64,000 nt of DNA from JANNWF01 sp038205755. Lineage in GTDB: Bacteria; Pseudomonadota; Gammaproteobacteria; Xanthomonadales; Xanthomonadaceae. The translations under genes and the position numbers were made by a program. The notes beneath the pieces were generated by a model, which saw only the letters and a program-made list of their open reading frames with translations, was not told the DNA's origin and did no database searches. Below are positions 16,749 through 25,425 of this stretch, in pieces. Location of the stretch: NCBI GenBank assembly GCA_038205755.1, contig JBBRBN010000004.1, positions 25,014 through 89,013 on the forward strand, in the 5' to 3' direction. The first letter of the stretch is position 1. Each line of letters begins with the position of its first letter.

Positions 16749-17774
16749 GTGCGGATTTTGCTCGTTCTCGGCATTGAAACCTCGTGCGATGAGACCGGCG
16801 TGGCGCTGTATGACAGCCATCGCGGTCTGCTGTCGCACGCGCTTTACAGCCAGGTACGGCTGCATGCCGCCTATGGTGGCGTGGTGCCTGAGCTGGCCAG
16901 CCGCGACCATGTGCGCAAGCTGCTGCCGCTGATCCGGCAGGCGCTGGCCGAGGCCGGGCTGGCCATGAAGGATGTGAGCGGCGTGGCCTACACGGCCGGT
17001 CCCGGGCTGATCGGCGCGCTGCTGGTCGGCGCGGCGACGGCCCGCGCCATCGCCTGGGCGCTGGATATTCCGGCCATTGGCGTGCATCACATGGAAGGCC
17101 ATCTGCTGGCGCCGCTGCTGGAGTCGCATCCGCCGCAGCCGCCGTTTGTCGCGCTGCTGGTGTCCGGCGGTCATACCCAGCTGGTCGAGGTGCGGGCGAT
17201 TGGCGAGTATCGGCTGCTGGGTGAAACGCTGGACGATGCCGTTGGTGAGGCCTTCGACAAGACCGCCAAACTGATCGGACTTCCGTATCCCGGTGGACCG
17301 GAGTTGGCCAAGCTGGCAACACGTGGCACGCCGGGTGTCTTCCGGTTTTCCCGACCGATGACGGATCGCCCGGGACTGGACTTCAGCTTTTCTGGTCTGA
17401 AAACCCAGGTGCTGCTGGCGTGGAAGGCCAGCGACCAGACCGAGGCCACACGCGCGGATCTGGCGCGCGGATTCGAAGACGCCGCGATCGAGACGCTGGC
17501 GATCAAGTGCGAGCGTGCGCTGTTGGCGACCGGTCATCGCACGCTGGTGGTGGCGGGTGGCGTCGGCGCCAATCTTCGACTGCGCGAGCGGCTGGCGGCG
17601 TTGGCCGAGCGTCGCCAGCTGCGGGTGTGCTTTCCGCGACCGGAGTTTTGTACCGACAACGGCGCGATGATCGCCTACGCCGGCTGGCGGCGGCTGTCCG
17701 TCGGGCAGCATGAATCGTCGGTAATCAGCGCGCGGCCGCGCTGGGACATGGCCAGCTTGCCGGCGGTGGCCTGA
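16749..17774 (+). CDS. tsaD: tRNA N6-adenosine threonylcarbamoyltransferase TsaD
   Basis: Transfers the threonylcarbamoyl group to A37 of ANN-decoding tRNAs, working with TsaB and TsaE. The 341-residue ASKHA-fold protein has GIETSCDETGVALYD at the N terminus, metal-binding HHMEGH around residues 114-119, LVSGGHTQLV, and GGVGANLRLRERL near the C terminus. The start is GTG at 16749. It is divergent from rpsU, as tsaD (ygjD) is in E. coli. The TGA shares one base with the folB ATG. Confidence 0.96.
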   Translation: MRILLVLGIETSCDETGVALYDSHRGLLSHALYSQVRLHAAYGGVVPELASRDHVRKLLPLIRQALAEAGLAMKDVSGVAYTAGPGLIGALLVGAATARAIAWALDIPAIGVHHMEGHLLAPLLESHPPQPPFVALLVSGGHTQLVEVRAIGEYRLLGETLDDAVGEAFDKTAKLIGLPYPGGPELAKLATRGTPGVFRFSRPMTDRPGLDFSFSGLKTQVLLAWKASDQTEATRADLARGFEDAAIETLAIKCERALLATGHRTLVVAGGVGANLRLRERLAALAERRQLRVCFPRPEFCTDNGAMIAYAGWRRLSVGQHESSVISARPRWDMASLPAVA

Positions 17775-18148
17775 TGGATTGGGTTTTCGTTGATGCGCTG
17801 GAGATCGACACGATCATCGGCATCCACCCGCACGAGCAGGTCGCGCCGCAGCCGCTCAGGCTGTCGCTGCGGGTTGGCTTCGACAATCGCATACCGGCCG
17901 CGAGCTGTCGTATTGGCGATACGCTGGATTACCACGCCATTGCCACACGACTGCGCGAAATCGCTCAAGGCCACGCGTGGCTGCTGATCGAGACATTGGC
18001 CGAAGCCTGCGCCGACGCGCTGCAGCGGGAGTTTGGCGCGCGCGCACTTCGATTGCGGATCGACAAGCCGCTGGCGGTGCCCGAGGCGCGCTCGGTGGGG
18101 GTCATCATCGAACGCAGCTACGACGACGACGCGGGCACGTATGACTGA
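17774..18148 (+). CDS. folB: Dihydroneopterin aldolase
   Basis: The folate-pathway enzyme converting 7,8-dihydroneopterin to 6-hydroxymethyl-7,8-dihydropterin. 124 residues: VDALEIDTIIGIHPHEQVAPQPL, DTLDYHAIATRL, LIETLAEACADAL and the terminal LRIDKPLAVPEARSVGVIIER are characteristic. Catalytic Tyr (DYH) and Lys (RIDKP) positions are present. The start overlaps the tsaD stop by 1 bp, and the 3' end overlaps the next gene by 8 bp, suggesting one transcript. Confidence 0.93.
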   Translation: MDWVFVDALEIDTIIGIHPHEQVAPQPLRLSLRVGFDNRIPAASCRIGDTLDYHAIATRLREIAQGHAWLLIETLAEACADALQREFGARALRLRIDKPLAVPEARSVGVIIERSYDDDAGTYD

Positions 18149-18545
18149 GCGCGCCGCGCAGCGCTCGCTGCTGGTACTGGGCAGCAATGTCGATGCCGAA
18201 CAGCAGCTGGGTGAGGCCTTGCGCGCACTCGCCGAACTCGGCCAAGTGACCGCAACGAGTCCGCGGATCGCGAGTGCGGACGTCGCTGGCAGCGGCCTGA
18301 TCTACCTCAACCAGTTGGTGGAGCTTGCGGCCGATTGCGACGCGCTGGTCGCGCCGCTCAAGGCCATCGAGCGCGCCCAGGGCCGCAGCCCCGCGCGCAT
18401 GCTGCAAGGGCTGTGCGACCTCGACATCGACCTGCTGGCGCGGATTGACGAAGACGGCAGGCCCACCTGGCTGGCCGACAAGCCGCGCCAGATACCGGCG
18501 GTGGCCGAGCTGCTGCGCGCGTGGTTTGCGGGCGTGCAGGATTGA
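18141..18545 (+). CDS. Short HPPK-like (FolK) 6-hydroxymethylpterin pyrophosphokinase homologue
   Basis: 134 residues, shorter than typical FolK (~160). Recognisable are the N-terminal LVLGSNVDAEQQLGEALRAL, the central YLNQLVELAADCDALVAPLKAIERAQGR, and CDLDIDLLARID in place of the catalytic RPIDLDIL-like motif. The loop carrying the usual tryptophan and Arg-rich ATP-binding residues is reduced. It follows folB with an 8-bp overlap. It may be the cell's FolK or a degenerate paralogue. The active-site loss argues for caution. Confidence 0.68.
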   Translation: MTERAAQRSLLVLGSNVDAEQQLGEALRALAELGQVTATSPRIASADVAGSGLIYLNQLVELAADCDALVAPLKAIERAQGRSPARMLQGLCDLDIDLLARIDEDGRPTWLADKPRQIPAVAELLRAWFAGVQD

Positions 18546-18560
18546 AGCGTGACGATTGAC

Positions 18561-18576
18561 TAGCAGCCTGTCGGAC
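18561..18576 (+). repeat. Dispersed 16-mer TAGCAGCCTGTCGGAC, copy 1
   Basis: Exact 16-base word found again, inverted, at 32917-32932, and over 13 bases at 31435-31447. This copy lies at the outer edge of the inverted-repeat element downstream of the folK-like gene. Confidence 0.6.
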
Positions 18577-18579
18577 GTG

Positions 18580-18741
18580 GCCCGCATGGTTCATGAATTC
18601 GCGCGATGATCGCGCAGGATATTGTTCGCACACGGGATTTTCCGCCGGAGCGGCGTATCGGGCCAAACGACCGACTGAGGAAAATCCCGTGTGCGAACAA
18701 GAGACCAGCGAGTGCGTGGGAGATCCATGAAACATGCGGGC
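18580..18741. repeat. Long imperfect inverted-repeat element (MITE-like or giant hairpin)
   Basis: Two nested arm pairs. The inner arms are perfect over 22 bp, 18622-18643 against 18679-18700 (core gttcgcacacgggattttcc), with a 35-nt spacer. The outer arms, gcccgcatggttcatgaat (18580-18598) and the reverse complement of 18723-18741, match at 17 of 19 positions. The left half also holds gcgcgatgatcgcgc (18601-18615), a near-perfect palindrome. No coding potential. It lies between convergent folK-like and folM genes, so it could terminate both, or be a small mobile-element remnant. Confidence 0.7.
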
Positions 18742-18855
18742 TGGCGCAGGCATCAAGAGCGGCCGCGCAGGAGCACGGCCCTCCAGTGTCGCGACACGCT
18801 GTTGGAGGGCGCCGCTCCCGCGGCGCCGCGCTTGCCGGCGCGCCCCGCCAGCGCG

Positions 18856-19629
18856 TCAGATGAATAGTGACCGTCCGCCGTCGACGCGCACGATCTGCCC
18901 GGTGACGTAGGGCGCGTCCTGAATCAGCCAGCGCACCGCCTCGGCAATGTCCTCCGGTCGGCCTTGGCGGCGCAGCGCCGTGCGCTCTTCGACCACTGAC
19001 AAGGTTTCCGCCTTCATCGGATTCTCCGACCACAGCATGTTGCCTGGCGCAACGCCATTGACGCGTACCTCCGGGCCGAGCTCGCGCGCCAGCGACATGG
19101 TCATCATCCCGAGCGCCGCTTTTGCCATGCAGTAGACGGTGTGCTGTTCCAGCGGTCGCTCTCCGTAGATATCGACGATGTTGACAATGCAGCCGCGCTG
19201 CGCGCGCAGCGCCTGGTTGGCGGCCTGGGCAAGAAACAGCGGGCCCTGGGCGTTGGCCGCGAACAGCGCGTTCCAGTCGCCGATGCTGATCGCGCCGACC
19301 GGCGTGCGGTAGTAGCTGGACGCGTTGTTGACCAGCGCGTCGAGGCGCCCGAAGCGGCTCAACGTCGCCTCGATCAGGTCGGGCAAGCGCGCAGTTTCGG
19401 CCAGATCGCACTGCAGCAGCAGGGTGCTGTTTGCGCGCGTCTGCTCCAGCTCCGCAGACAGTGCCTCGGCCTCCTCGGCCGAGCCGCGATAGTGGAGCAC
19501 AAGATCGAAGCCGGCCGCATGCAGACGCCTGGCAATGCTGGCACCGATGCGCTTGGCGGCGCCGGTTACCAGTGCCACGGGATGTTTGCTGGCGTGGCTG
19601 GGAGGGCTGGAGACAGTCATGGCCACCAT
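18856..19629 (-). CDS. folM: Pteridine reductase (FolM-like SDR)
   Basis: A 257-residue SDR with the pteridine-reductase variant of the cofactor motif, TGAAKRIG (Arg in place of the usual Gly), then VNNASSYYRTPVG, Tyr and Lys in YCMAK, and APGNMLWSENPM. These enzymes reduce dihydrobiopterin or dihydrofolate. It faces the folB/folK-like genes, which fits a pterin role. Either ATG 19629 or ATG 19620 may start it. Distinguished from the SDR at 11507 by the Arg-containing motif. Confidence 0.85.
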   Translation of the reverse strand: MVAMTVSSPPSHASKHPVALVTGAAKRIGASIARRLHAAGFDLVLHYRGSAEEAEALSAELEQTRANSTLLLQCDLAETARLPDLIEATLSRFGRLDALVNNASSYYRTPVGAISIGDWNALFAANAQGPLFLAQAANQALRAQRGCIVNIVDIYGERPLEQHTVYCMAKAALGMMTMSLARELGPEVRVNGVAPGNMLWSENPMKAETLSVVEERTALRRQGRPEDIAEAVRWLIQDAPYVTGQIVRVDGGRSLFI

Positions 19630-19708
19630 GGTATCGGACCGCCCGCAGGTTTAGCCGGCGGCGGTGAGCGGGTAGGCTTAGTCTACTGACCTTCTTCGTT
19701 CGCCCGCG

Positions 19709-20959
19709 ATGCCAGCCTTGACCGAGCTCGACGATCTGTTTGCCGATTTCCCGCAGCTGCACCTGCTGGCAGCCCTGTGCCTGCTGTTTCTGGCGGCGTG
19801 GCTGTCTGACCGGCTGACCAAGCAGGTGCTGCTGCGCGGCATCACCCGGCTGGTCCTTGCCTCGCCGATGCGCTGGGACGATGCCCTGCTGGAGCGCGGT
19901 GTGATCAGCCGTCTCGCCCACGTAGTGCCGGCACTGGTGATCTACGCCGGCGTGGCCCTGCTGCCGGGCCTTCCCGAGGCGCTGGTCAAGCTCGGACGCA
20001 ACGTGTCGATCGCCTACATCGTGCTGACCGTGGCGCTGGCGATCGGCCGCCTGCTGGCGACCGTCGAAGCCCTGTACCGAGAGCGCGATCCGGTCCAGGC
20101 ACAAACACGGCCGATCAAGAGCTATGTGCAGCTCGGTCAGCTGCTGGTCTACATTCTGGCCACCGTGTTGATTATCGCCGCGCTGATCGAGCGCTCACCG
20201 CTGCTGCTGCTGTCGGGTCTGGGTGCGATGACGGCGGTGTTGCTGCTGGTATTCAAGGACACCATCCTGTCGCTGGTGGCAGGCATACAGCTGTCCAGTC
20301 ACGACATGCTGCGGGTCGGCGACTGGATCGAAATGCCCCAGCTCAACGCCGACGGCGACGTCATCGACATCGCCCTGCACACGGTGAAGGTGCAGAACTG
20401 GGATCGCACCATCACCAGCATTCCCACCCACCGGCTGATCAGCGAGAGCTTTCGGAACTGGCGGGGGATGAGCGAGTCGGGTGGCCGGCGGATCAAGCGT
20501 GCGCTGCTGCTGGACCAGGGTTCGGTGCGTTTTCTGGACAGCGAAGAGCGTGACCGTCTGCGCCGCTTCGCCCTGATCGATGGCTACCTGGCGCGCAAGC
20601 GCGAGGAGCTGGAAGCGTGGAATGCCGCTCTGCTGGCCGAAGGCAAGGATCCGGTGAACACCCGTCGGGTCACCAACCTGGGCACCTTCCGCGCCTACGT
20701 CGAGGCCTACCTTGAGCACCACCCGCAGATCCACCCGCAGATGACCCGCATGGTGCGGCAGCTGCAGCCGGGGCCCAACGGCATTCCGTTGGAGATCTAC
20801 TGCTTCACCGCGACCACGGCATGGGCCGCCTATGAAGCGATCCAGAGCGATCTGTTTGACCACCTGCTGGCGATCCTGCCGGAGTTCGGTCTGCGCGTCT
20901 TCCAGCAGCCGACCGGCGCCGATCTGCAGCGACTCGCGTTGCCAAAGCCGCCCGCGTGA
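19709..20959 (+). CDS. Mechanosensitive ion channel, MscS family (YbdG-like)
   Basis: 416 residues with five or so N-terminal hydrophobic helices. The pore-lining TM3 and beta domain follow (GLGAMTAVLLLVFKDTILSLVAGIQLSSHDMLRVGDWIEMP), then VKVQNWDRTITSIPTHRLISESFRNW. The cytoplasmic domain contains the insertion seen in the YbdG/MscM subgroup. Likely a low-activity osmotic channel in the inner membrane. Its TGA overlaps the next gene's GTG (GTGA), implying co-translation. Confidence 0.92.
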   Translation: MPALTELDDLFADFPQLHLLAALCLLFLAAWLSDRLTKQVLLRGITRLVLASPMRWDDALLERGVISRLAHVVPALVIYAGVALLPGLPEALVKLGRNVSIAYIVLTVALAIGRLLATVEALYRERDPVQAQTRPIKSYVQLGQLLVYILATVLIIAALIERSPLLLLSGLGAMTAVLLLVFKDTILSLVAGIQLSSHDMLRVGDWIEMPQLNADGDVIDIALHTVKVQNWDRTITSIPTHRLISESFRNWRGMSESGGRRIKRALLLDQGSVRFLDSEERDRLRRFALIDGYLARKREELEAWNAALLAEGKDPVNTRRVTNLGTFRAYVEAYLEHHPQIHPQMTRMVRQLQPGPNGIPLEIYCFTATTAWAAYEAIQSDLFDHLLAILPEFGLRVFQQPTGADLQRLALPKPPA

Positions 20960-22143
20960 TCCCGCTCAGCCTGCCCGAGCCCGACGCCGACGCACTGGCA
21001 CACAGCCAGCACCTGCGCGCGGCGATTGCCGCCGAGATCCGAGCGGCGGGCGGCGCCATCCCGTTCTCGCGCTACATGGAGTTGGCGCTGTACGCACCCG
21101 GGCTCGGCTATTACAGCGCTGGCGCCACCAAGTTTGGTGCTGCGGGAGATTTCGTCACCGCGCCCGAGCTGGGGCCGCTGTTCGCGCGCAGTGTTGCCGC
21201 TGCCATCGGCGCGGTGCTGACGACCTTTGATGGTAGCGGCGACGTGCTGGAGTTGGGCGGGGGCAGCGGCGCCTTTGCCGCTGATGCGCTGCTCGCGTTG
21301 GCAGCTCGCGACGCGCTGCCGTCGCGTTACCGCATCCTCGAGCCGAGCGCCGACCTGCGCCAGCGGCAGATGGCGAGACTGCAGGCGCAGCTTTCGCCCG
21401 ATGTGTTCGCTCGCGTCGAGTGGCTTGACCGACTGCCGGATCAGCCATGGCGAGGCGTGCTGTTCGCCAACGAGGTGCTGGATGCCTTGCCCACCACGCG
21501 CTTTGTGGTCGGCGAGGAAGAGCTGCAGGAGGAGTACGTTGGCCTGAATGCCGACGGCGCGCTGGTGCGCGCGGACCGTCCGGCCGATGCGCTGCTGCTG
21601 CGCGCGGTCAATCACATCGAGCGCGCCCTGGGCCGACGTTTACCGGTCGGCTACCGATCCGAGGTGCTGGTGCAACTGCCGTGGTGGCTGCAGGCGGTAA
21701 GTGGGGGGCTCGAGCAGGGCTTGCTGCTGTTCCTCGACTACGGCTATCCGCGCGGCGAGTTCTATCTGCCAGACCGCAGTCAGGGGACCTTGATCTGCCA
21801 CTACCGCCACCGCGCCCACAGCGAGCCGCTGTGGCTGCCAGGATTGTCCGACATCACTGCCTTCGTTGACTTCACGGCTGTCGCCGAGGCCGGCCGAAGC
21901 GCCGGATTCGAGCTGGCTGGGTTCAGCTCGCAGGCCGGCTTCCTGCTCGGCTGCGGGCTGCTCGACGAACTCGCCCGCAAGCAGTCAGCCGATGATGGCG
22001 TGGCCGCTGCACGCGCGGTCGAGCAGGCCCGCCGCCTGCTGCTGCCGGGCGAGATGGGCGAGCGCTTCAAGGCTATCGGCCTGCAGCGCGGCATCGACGT
22101 TGCCGCGCTGTTCGCTGAGGCCGATCAGCGCCATCGGCTGTGA
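20956..22143 (+). CDS. SAM-dependent methyltransferase, MidA/NDUFAF7 (DUF185) family
   Basis: 395 residues: IPFSRYMELALYAPGLGYYS, FVTAPELGPLFARSVA, SAM-binding LELGGGSGAFAADAL, LFANEVLDALP and LLFLDYGYPRGEFY are characteristic of the family. The eukaryotic homologue NDUFAF7/MidA methylates an arginine of a complex I subunit. The bacterial substrate is not established. The start (GTG) overlaps the mechanosensitive-channel stop by 4 bp. Confidence 0.92.
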   Translation: MIPLSLPEPDADALAHSQHLRAAIAAEIRAAGGAIPFSRYMELALYAPGLGYYSAGATKFGAAGDFVTAPELGPLFARSVAAAIGAVLTTFDGSGDVLELGGGSGAFAADALLALAARDALPSRYRILEPSADLRQRQMARLQAQLSPDVFARVEWLDRLPDQPWRGVLFANEVLDALPTTRFVVGEEELQEEYVGLNADGALVRADRPADALLLRAVNHIERALGRRLPVGYRSEVLVQLPWWLQAVSGGLEQGLLLFLDYGYPRGEFYLPDRSQGTLICHYRHRAHSEPLWLPGLSDITAFVDFTAVAEAGRSAGFELAGFSSQAGFLLGCGLLDELARKQSADDGVAAARAVEQARRLLLPGEMGERFKAIGLQRGIDVAALFAEADQRHRL

Positions 22144-22329
22144 TGCGGGTTGCTCGTTCGTGCTCAGCTGGCGGACTGGCCATCCTCACCGGCAACAGCG
22201 GCGCACACATCATCGGGGCCGCAGATTCGGTGCCGGCGGCGTTCATCCGCCAGCCCTTGATGGATGCTGGGCGCGGCGTGATTGCGGTGCCGCTCAGCCG
22301 GCAGGATGAAATAGCGGCCGCGGCGCAGG

Positions 22330-22361
22330 TCGCGTGCGGTACCCGCCCGCGCGCTTTTTTT
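22330..22361 (+). terminator. Probable intrinsic terminator after the MidA-like gene
   Basis: GC-rich imperfect hairpin (gcgtgcggtacccgcccgcgcgc) followed by seven T residues (22355-22361). It lies between the methyltransferase and the convergent DUF4442 gene. Confidence 0.5.
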
Positions 22362-22398
22362 GGACGGACCGGAGTCGCCCGGGTGTGACGCGAATTGC

Positions 22399-22881
22399 TC
22401 AGCCCCTGGTGCTCGACCGGCTGGCCCACATCCGGATGGTCGCCCGCAGCACCTCGGTGCCGCCAGGGTCGCTGATCACCACGCTCATCGGCAGTTCGTA
22501 GGCCTGTTCGGCGTGCACGGCTGGAACCGCAGGCGTGGCAACAGCGCGCATCCGACCCTTGGCCTTGGCCACGTAGTCAACGGTCATGCCCTTGGGGATC
22601 CAGCGCATGCTGGTCGGCAGGCTGGCCTCGGAGCAAAGCCCGGCGACGAACTCGGCGAGGTTGCACAGGGCGATCGCGTGGACCGTGCCGATGTGGTTCT
22701 GGACCGCGCGGCGATGCGGCATCTCGGCGACGCAGCGACCGGCCTCCAGCGTCACCACGCGGGGCCGGACAGTGGCGAAATAGGGTGCGCGCAGGCACAC
22801 CGCGCGGCTGAACAGCCAGCGCCCGGCCGGCAAACCGGCAAAGCGTTGGTAGAGGGCCAGGGTTTTTGGAATATCGGACAT
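22399..22881 (-). CDS. DUF4442 hotdog-fold protein (putative thioesterase-like)
   Basis: 160 residues with the DUF4442 pattern: NHIGTVHAIALCNLAEFVAG is the hotdog-fold central helix segment, preceded by RAPYFATVRPRVVTLEAGRC and followed by PKGMTVDYVAKAKGRMRAVA. Related hotdog proteins act on acyl-CoA thioesters, but the activity of this family is not demonstrated. Located just downstream of fadE on the same strand, 72 bp after its stop, so it may belong with that lipid-related group. Confidence 0.82.
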   Translation of the reverse strand: MSDIPKTLALYQRFAGLPAGRWLFSRAVCLRAPYFATVRPRVVTLEAGRCVAEMPHRRAVQNHIGTVHAIALCNLAEFVAGLCSEASLPTSMRWIPKGMTVDYVAKAKGRMRAVATPAVPAVHAEQAYELPMSVVISDPGGTEVLRATIRMWASRSSTRG

Positions 22882-22953
22882 GACTATGCCCTCACGTGAC
22901 AGCGGCGACCTCTGCCGCCGCTGGGGTGGTTGTGTCTGCGCTCGTCGCCGCCG

Positions 22954-25425
22954 TCAGGCAGCGGCCTTGCGTGCCGGACTGCGCGATGCCAAGGCCGCAG
23001 ACTCCAGTTCGCGCGGATCAAAATCATCGACGCTGATGGTGTCATGGATGATCAGCTGCAGCTCGTTCAGCAGCGCTACCTCATCGGCCGTCAACAAGCC
23101 TTTCAACTGCGCTTCGTGGAGCTGACTGTGGGTGTCCAGGTTGGTCAGATCGCCGGACTTCACCAGCTTCTGGAACTTGCGCTCCACCGGCTCGGCGGCG
23201 ATGGCCTTGGGCAAGGCGGCGTTGATGCGGCCGGCCGGGTTGTTCGCGCAGGGCGTGAGGAAGGTGCCCTCGCCAATCCGGTCGCGAGTTTCCGACGGGT
23301 TCATCAGCAGGCTGGCGACCCGATGGCCCAGACGATCCGACGGCGCCTGGGCGCGCCTGCCCCACGGGAATACCAGCGCCCACAGCAGGTAGCCGGCGGG
23401 GCGGATCGGGAAGTTGCGCAAGGCGGAGGAGAGCGCAAGCTCGATCTTGTGCGAGGCGTCGTGAAACGCCCAGGCCAGCAGCGGCCGCTCGGAGGCCGGG
23501 CAATCGCGATCCTCGTAGCGCTTGAGCATGGCCGACGCGATGTACAGCTGGCTCAGCACGTCGCCCAGGCGGCCGGACAGACTTTCCTTGAACTTCAGCT
23601 TGCCGCCCAACAGCAGCATCGAAGTGTCAGCGACCAGCGCCAGATTGGCCGAATAGCGGTTGAGCTTGCGGTAGTAGCGGCGGGTGTAGGCATCGCCTGG
23701 AACGCTGCCGATGGCCGATCCGGTCAGCCCCAGCACCCAGCTGCGCACGGCGTTGGAGACTGCGAAACCGATGTGGCCAAACAGGTTGCGGTCGAACTCG
23801 CGCAGCCGGGTGTCGGGATCGGGATGCTGCGCCGCCTGCATCTCCTTCAGCACCCATGGATGGCAGCGGATCGCGCCCTGGCCGAAGATCATCAGTGAAC
23901 GGGTCATGATGTTGGCGCCCTCGACGGTGATCGAGATCGGCGCCGCCTGCCAGCCCCGACCAAGGTAGTTTTTCGGCCCGAGGATGACGCCCTTGCCGCC
24001 GTGGATGTCCATGGCATCGCGCGCCACTTCGCGCGACAGCTCGGTGCAGTGGTACTTGGCAATCGCGGATGGCACCGCCGGCTTCTCGCCGCGATCCACC
24101 GCCGCCGCCGTGGCTTCGGACAGCGCGCTGATCGCATAGCTGTAGCCGGCAATCCGCGCCAGCGCTTCCTCGACACCTTCGAAGCGGCCGATCGACAGGC
24201 CGAACTGCTTGCGAATGCGGGCGTAGGCGCCGGTGACGACGGCGGCCATCTTGCTGGCGCCGCTGGAGGTGGAGGGCAGGGTGATGGCGCGACCCACCGA
24301 CAGGCATTCCACCAGCATTCGCCAGCCTTCGCCGATGTAGTCCTCGCCGCCAATCAGCTGAGAGAGCGGCAGGAAAATTTCCTTGCCGCGCACCGGACCG
24401 TTCTGGAAAGCGCAGTTGAGCGGGAAGTGGCGACGGCCGATCTCCAGACCTGGCGAGTTGCGCGGAACCAGCGCCAAGGTGATGCCGCGATCCTGCTTTT
24501 CGCTGAGCAATCCATCCGGATCCAGCAGGCGAAAGGCGAGCCCAATCACGCTGGCGATTGGCGCCAGCGTGATGTAGCGCTTGTCGAAGGTGAGCTTGAC
24601 GCCGAGCACCTTGGCGCCATTCCAGTCGCCTTCGCAGACGATGCCGTAGTCGGGCAGCGACGTGGCGTCCGAGCCGGCGAACGGGCCAGTGAGCGCGAAG
24701 CAGGGAATCTCGCGGCCGTCTGCCAGCCGCGGCAGGTAATGATTCTTCTGCTCGTCGGTGCCGTAATGCAGCAGCAGTTCGGCCGGGCCGAGCGAATTGG
24801 GTACGCCGACGGTGGAGGATAGCGTGCTCGAGATCGACGCCAGCTTCTGGATCACCTTGTGATGGCCCAGCGCCGTGAAGCCAAGTCCGCCGTACTGCTT
24901 GGGGATGATCATCCCGAAGAACTTGTTCTTCTTCAGGTACTCCCAGACTTCCGGGGCGAGGTCGGAGCGATCGTGCGTGGTCTCCCAGTCGTTGGTCATC
25001 TTGCAGACCTCCTCGACCGGCCCATCAATGAAGGCGCGCTCTTCCGTGCTGAGCTCTGGCTTGGGTTGGGCCAGCAGCTGCTGCCACTGCGGCAGGCCGG
25101 AAAACAGCTCGCCTTCCCAGCCGACCGTGCCGGCTTCCAGCGCGGTTTTCTCGGTGTCGGAGAGCTGCGGCAGCATCCGGGTGTAAATCTTCAGCAGCGG
25201 CGCGGTGAGCTTGTGGCGGCGCGTCGGCAGGTGCAGCAAGGGCACCACGACCACCGCCAGCAGCAGGCCGGCGATCACAGTCGCAATCGCGCTGGCTTTG
25301 AGCAGCAGCGCCGCACCGATGAGCACGGCCAGGCTTAGTGCCGCCCAGGTCCGCAGCGAGACCCGCAGGTAGGCTGCCAGCAGCCCGGCCGCCAGCAGGG
25401 CGAGGAACGGAATGACTACGCTCAT
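22954..25425 (-). CDS. fadE: Acyl-CoA dehydrogenase FadE
   Basis: The first step of fatty-acid beta-oxidation, converting acyl-CoA to trans-2-enoyl-CoA. 823 residues, the long FadE (YafH) type. Two N-terminal transmembrane segments (~1-65) precede FLALLAAG...HLPTRRHKLT, EERAFIDGPVEEVCKM, the acyl-CoA dehydrogenase core (FFGMIIPKQYGGLGFTALGH, CFALTGPFAGSDATSLPD, LGRGWQAAPISITVEGANI) and the C-terminal DUF1974-like domain. ATG 25425 overlaps the upstream hydrolase stop by 4 bp (ATGA), so the two genes form one operon. Confidence 0.96.
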   Translation of the reverse strand: MSVVIPFLALLAAGLLAAYLRVSLRTWAALSLAVLIGAALLLKASAIATVIAGLLLAVVVVPLLHLPTRRHKLTAPLLKIYTRMLPQLSDTEKTALEAGTVGWEGELFSGLPQWQQLLAQPKPELSTEERAFIDGPVEEVCKMTNDWETTHDRSDLAPEVWEYLKKNKFFGMIIPKQYGGLGFTALGHHKVIQKLASISSTLSSTVGVPNSLGPAELLLHYGTDEQKNHYLPRLADGREIPCFALTGPFAGSDATSLPDYGIVCEGDWNGAKVLGVKLTFDKRYITLAPIASVIGLAFRLLDPDGLLSEKQDRGITLALVPRNSPGLEIGRRHFPLNCAFQNGPVRGKEIFLPLSQLIGGEDYIGEGWRMLVECLSVGRAITLPSTSSGASKMAAVVTGAYARIRKQFGLSIGRFEGVEEALARIAGYSYAISALSEATAAAVDRGEKPAVPSAIAKYHCTELSREVARDAMDIHGGKGVILGPKNYLGRGWQAAPISITVEGANIMTRSLMIFGQGAIRCHPWVLKEMQAAQHPDPDTRLREFDRNLFGHIGFAVSNAVRSWVLGLTGSAIGSVPGDAYTRRYYRKLNRYSANLALVADTSMLLLGGKLKFKESLSGRLGDVLSQLYIASAMLKRYEDRDCPASERPLLAWAFHDASHKIELALSSALRNFPIRPAGYLLWALVFPWGRRAQAPSDRLGHRVASLLMNPSETRDRIGEGTFLTPCANNPAGRINAALPKAIAAEPVERKFQKLVKSGDLTNLDTHSQLHEAQLKGLLTADEVALLNELQLIIHDTISVDDFDPRELESAALASRSPARKAAA

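Noticed and set aside
18560..20104. Minus-strand frame of 514 codons across folM and the channel gene
   Set aside because: Runs through the inverted-repeat element and two unrelated genes in a non-coding frame.
22140..22388. Open frame overlapping the end of the MidA-like methyltransferase by 4 bp (GTG start)
   Set aside because: It runs through a hairpin and seven-T terminator at 22330-22361, has no family resemblance, and its third-position base use is weaker than its neighbours'. Probably not a gene.
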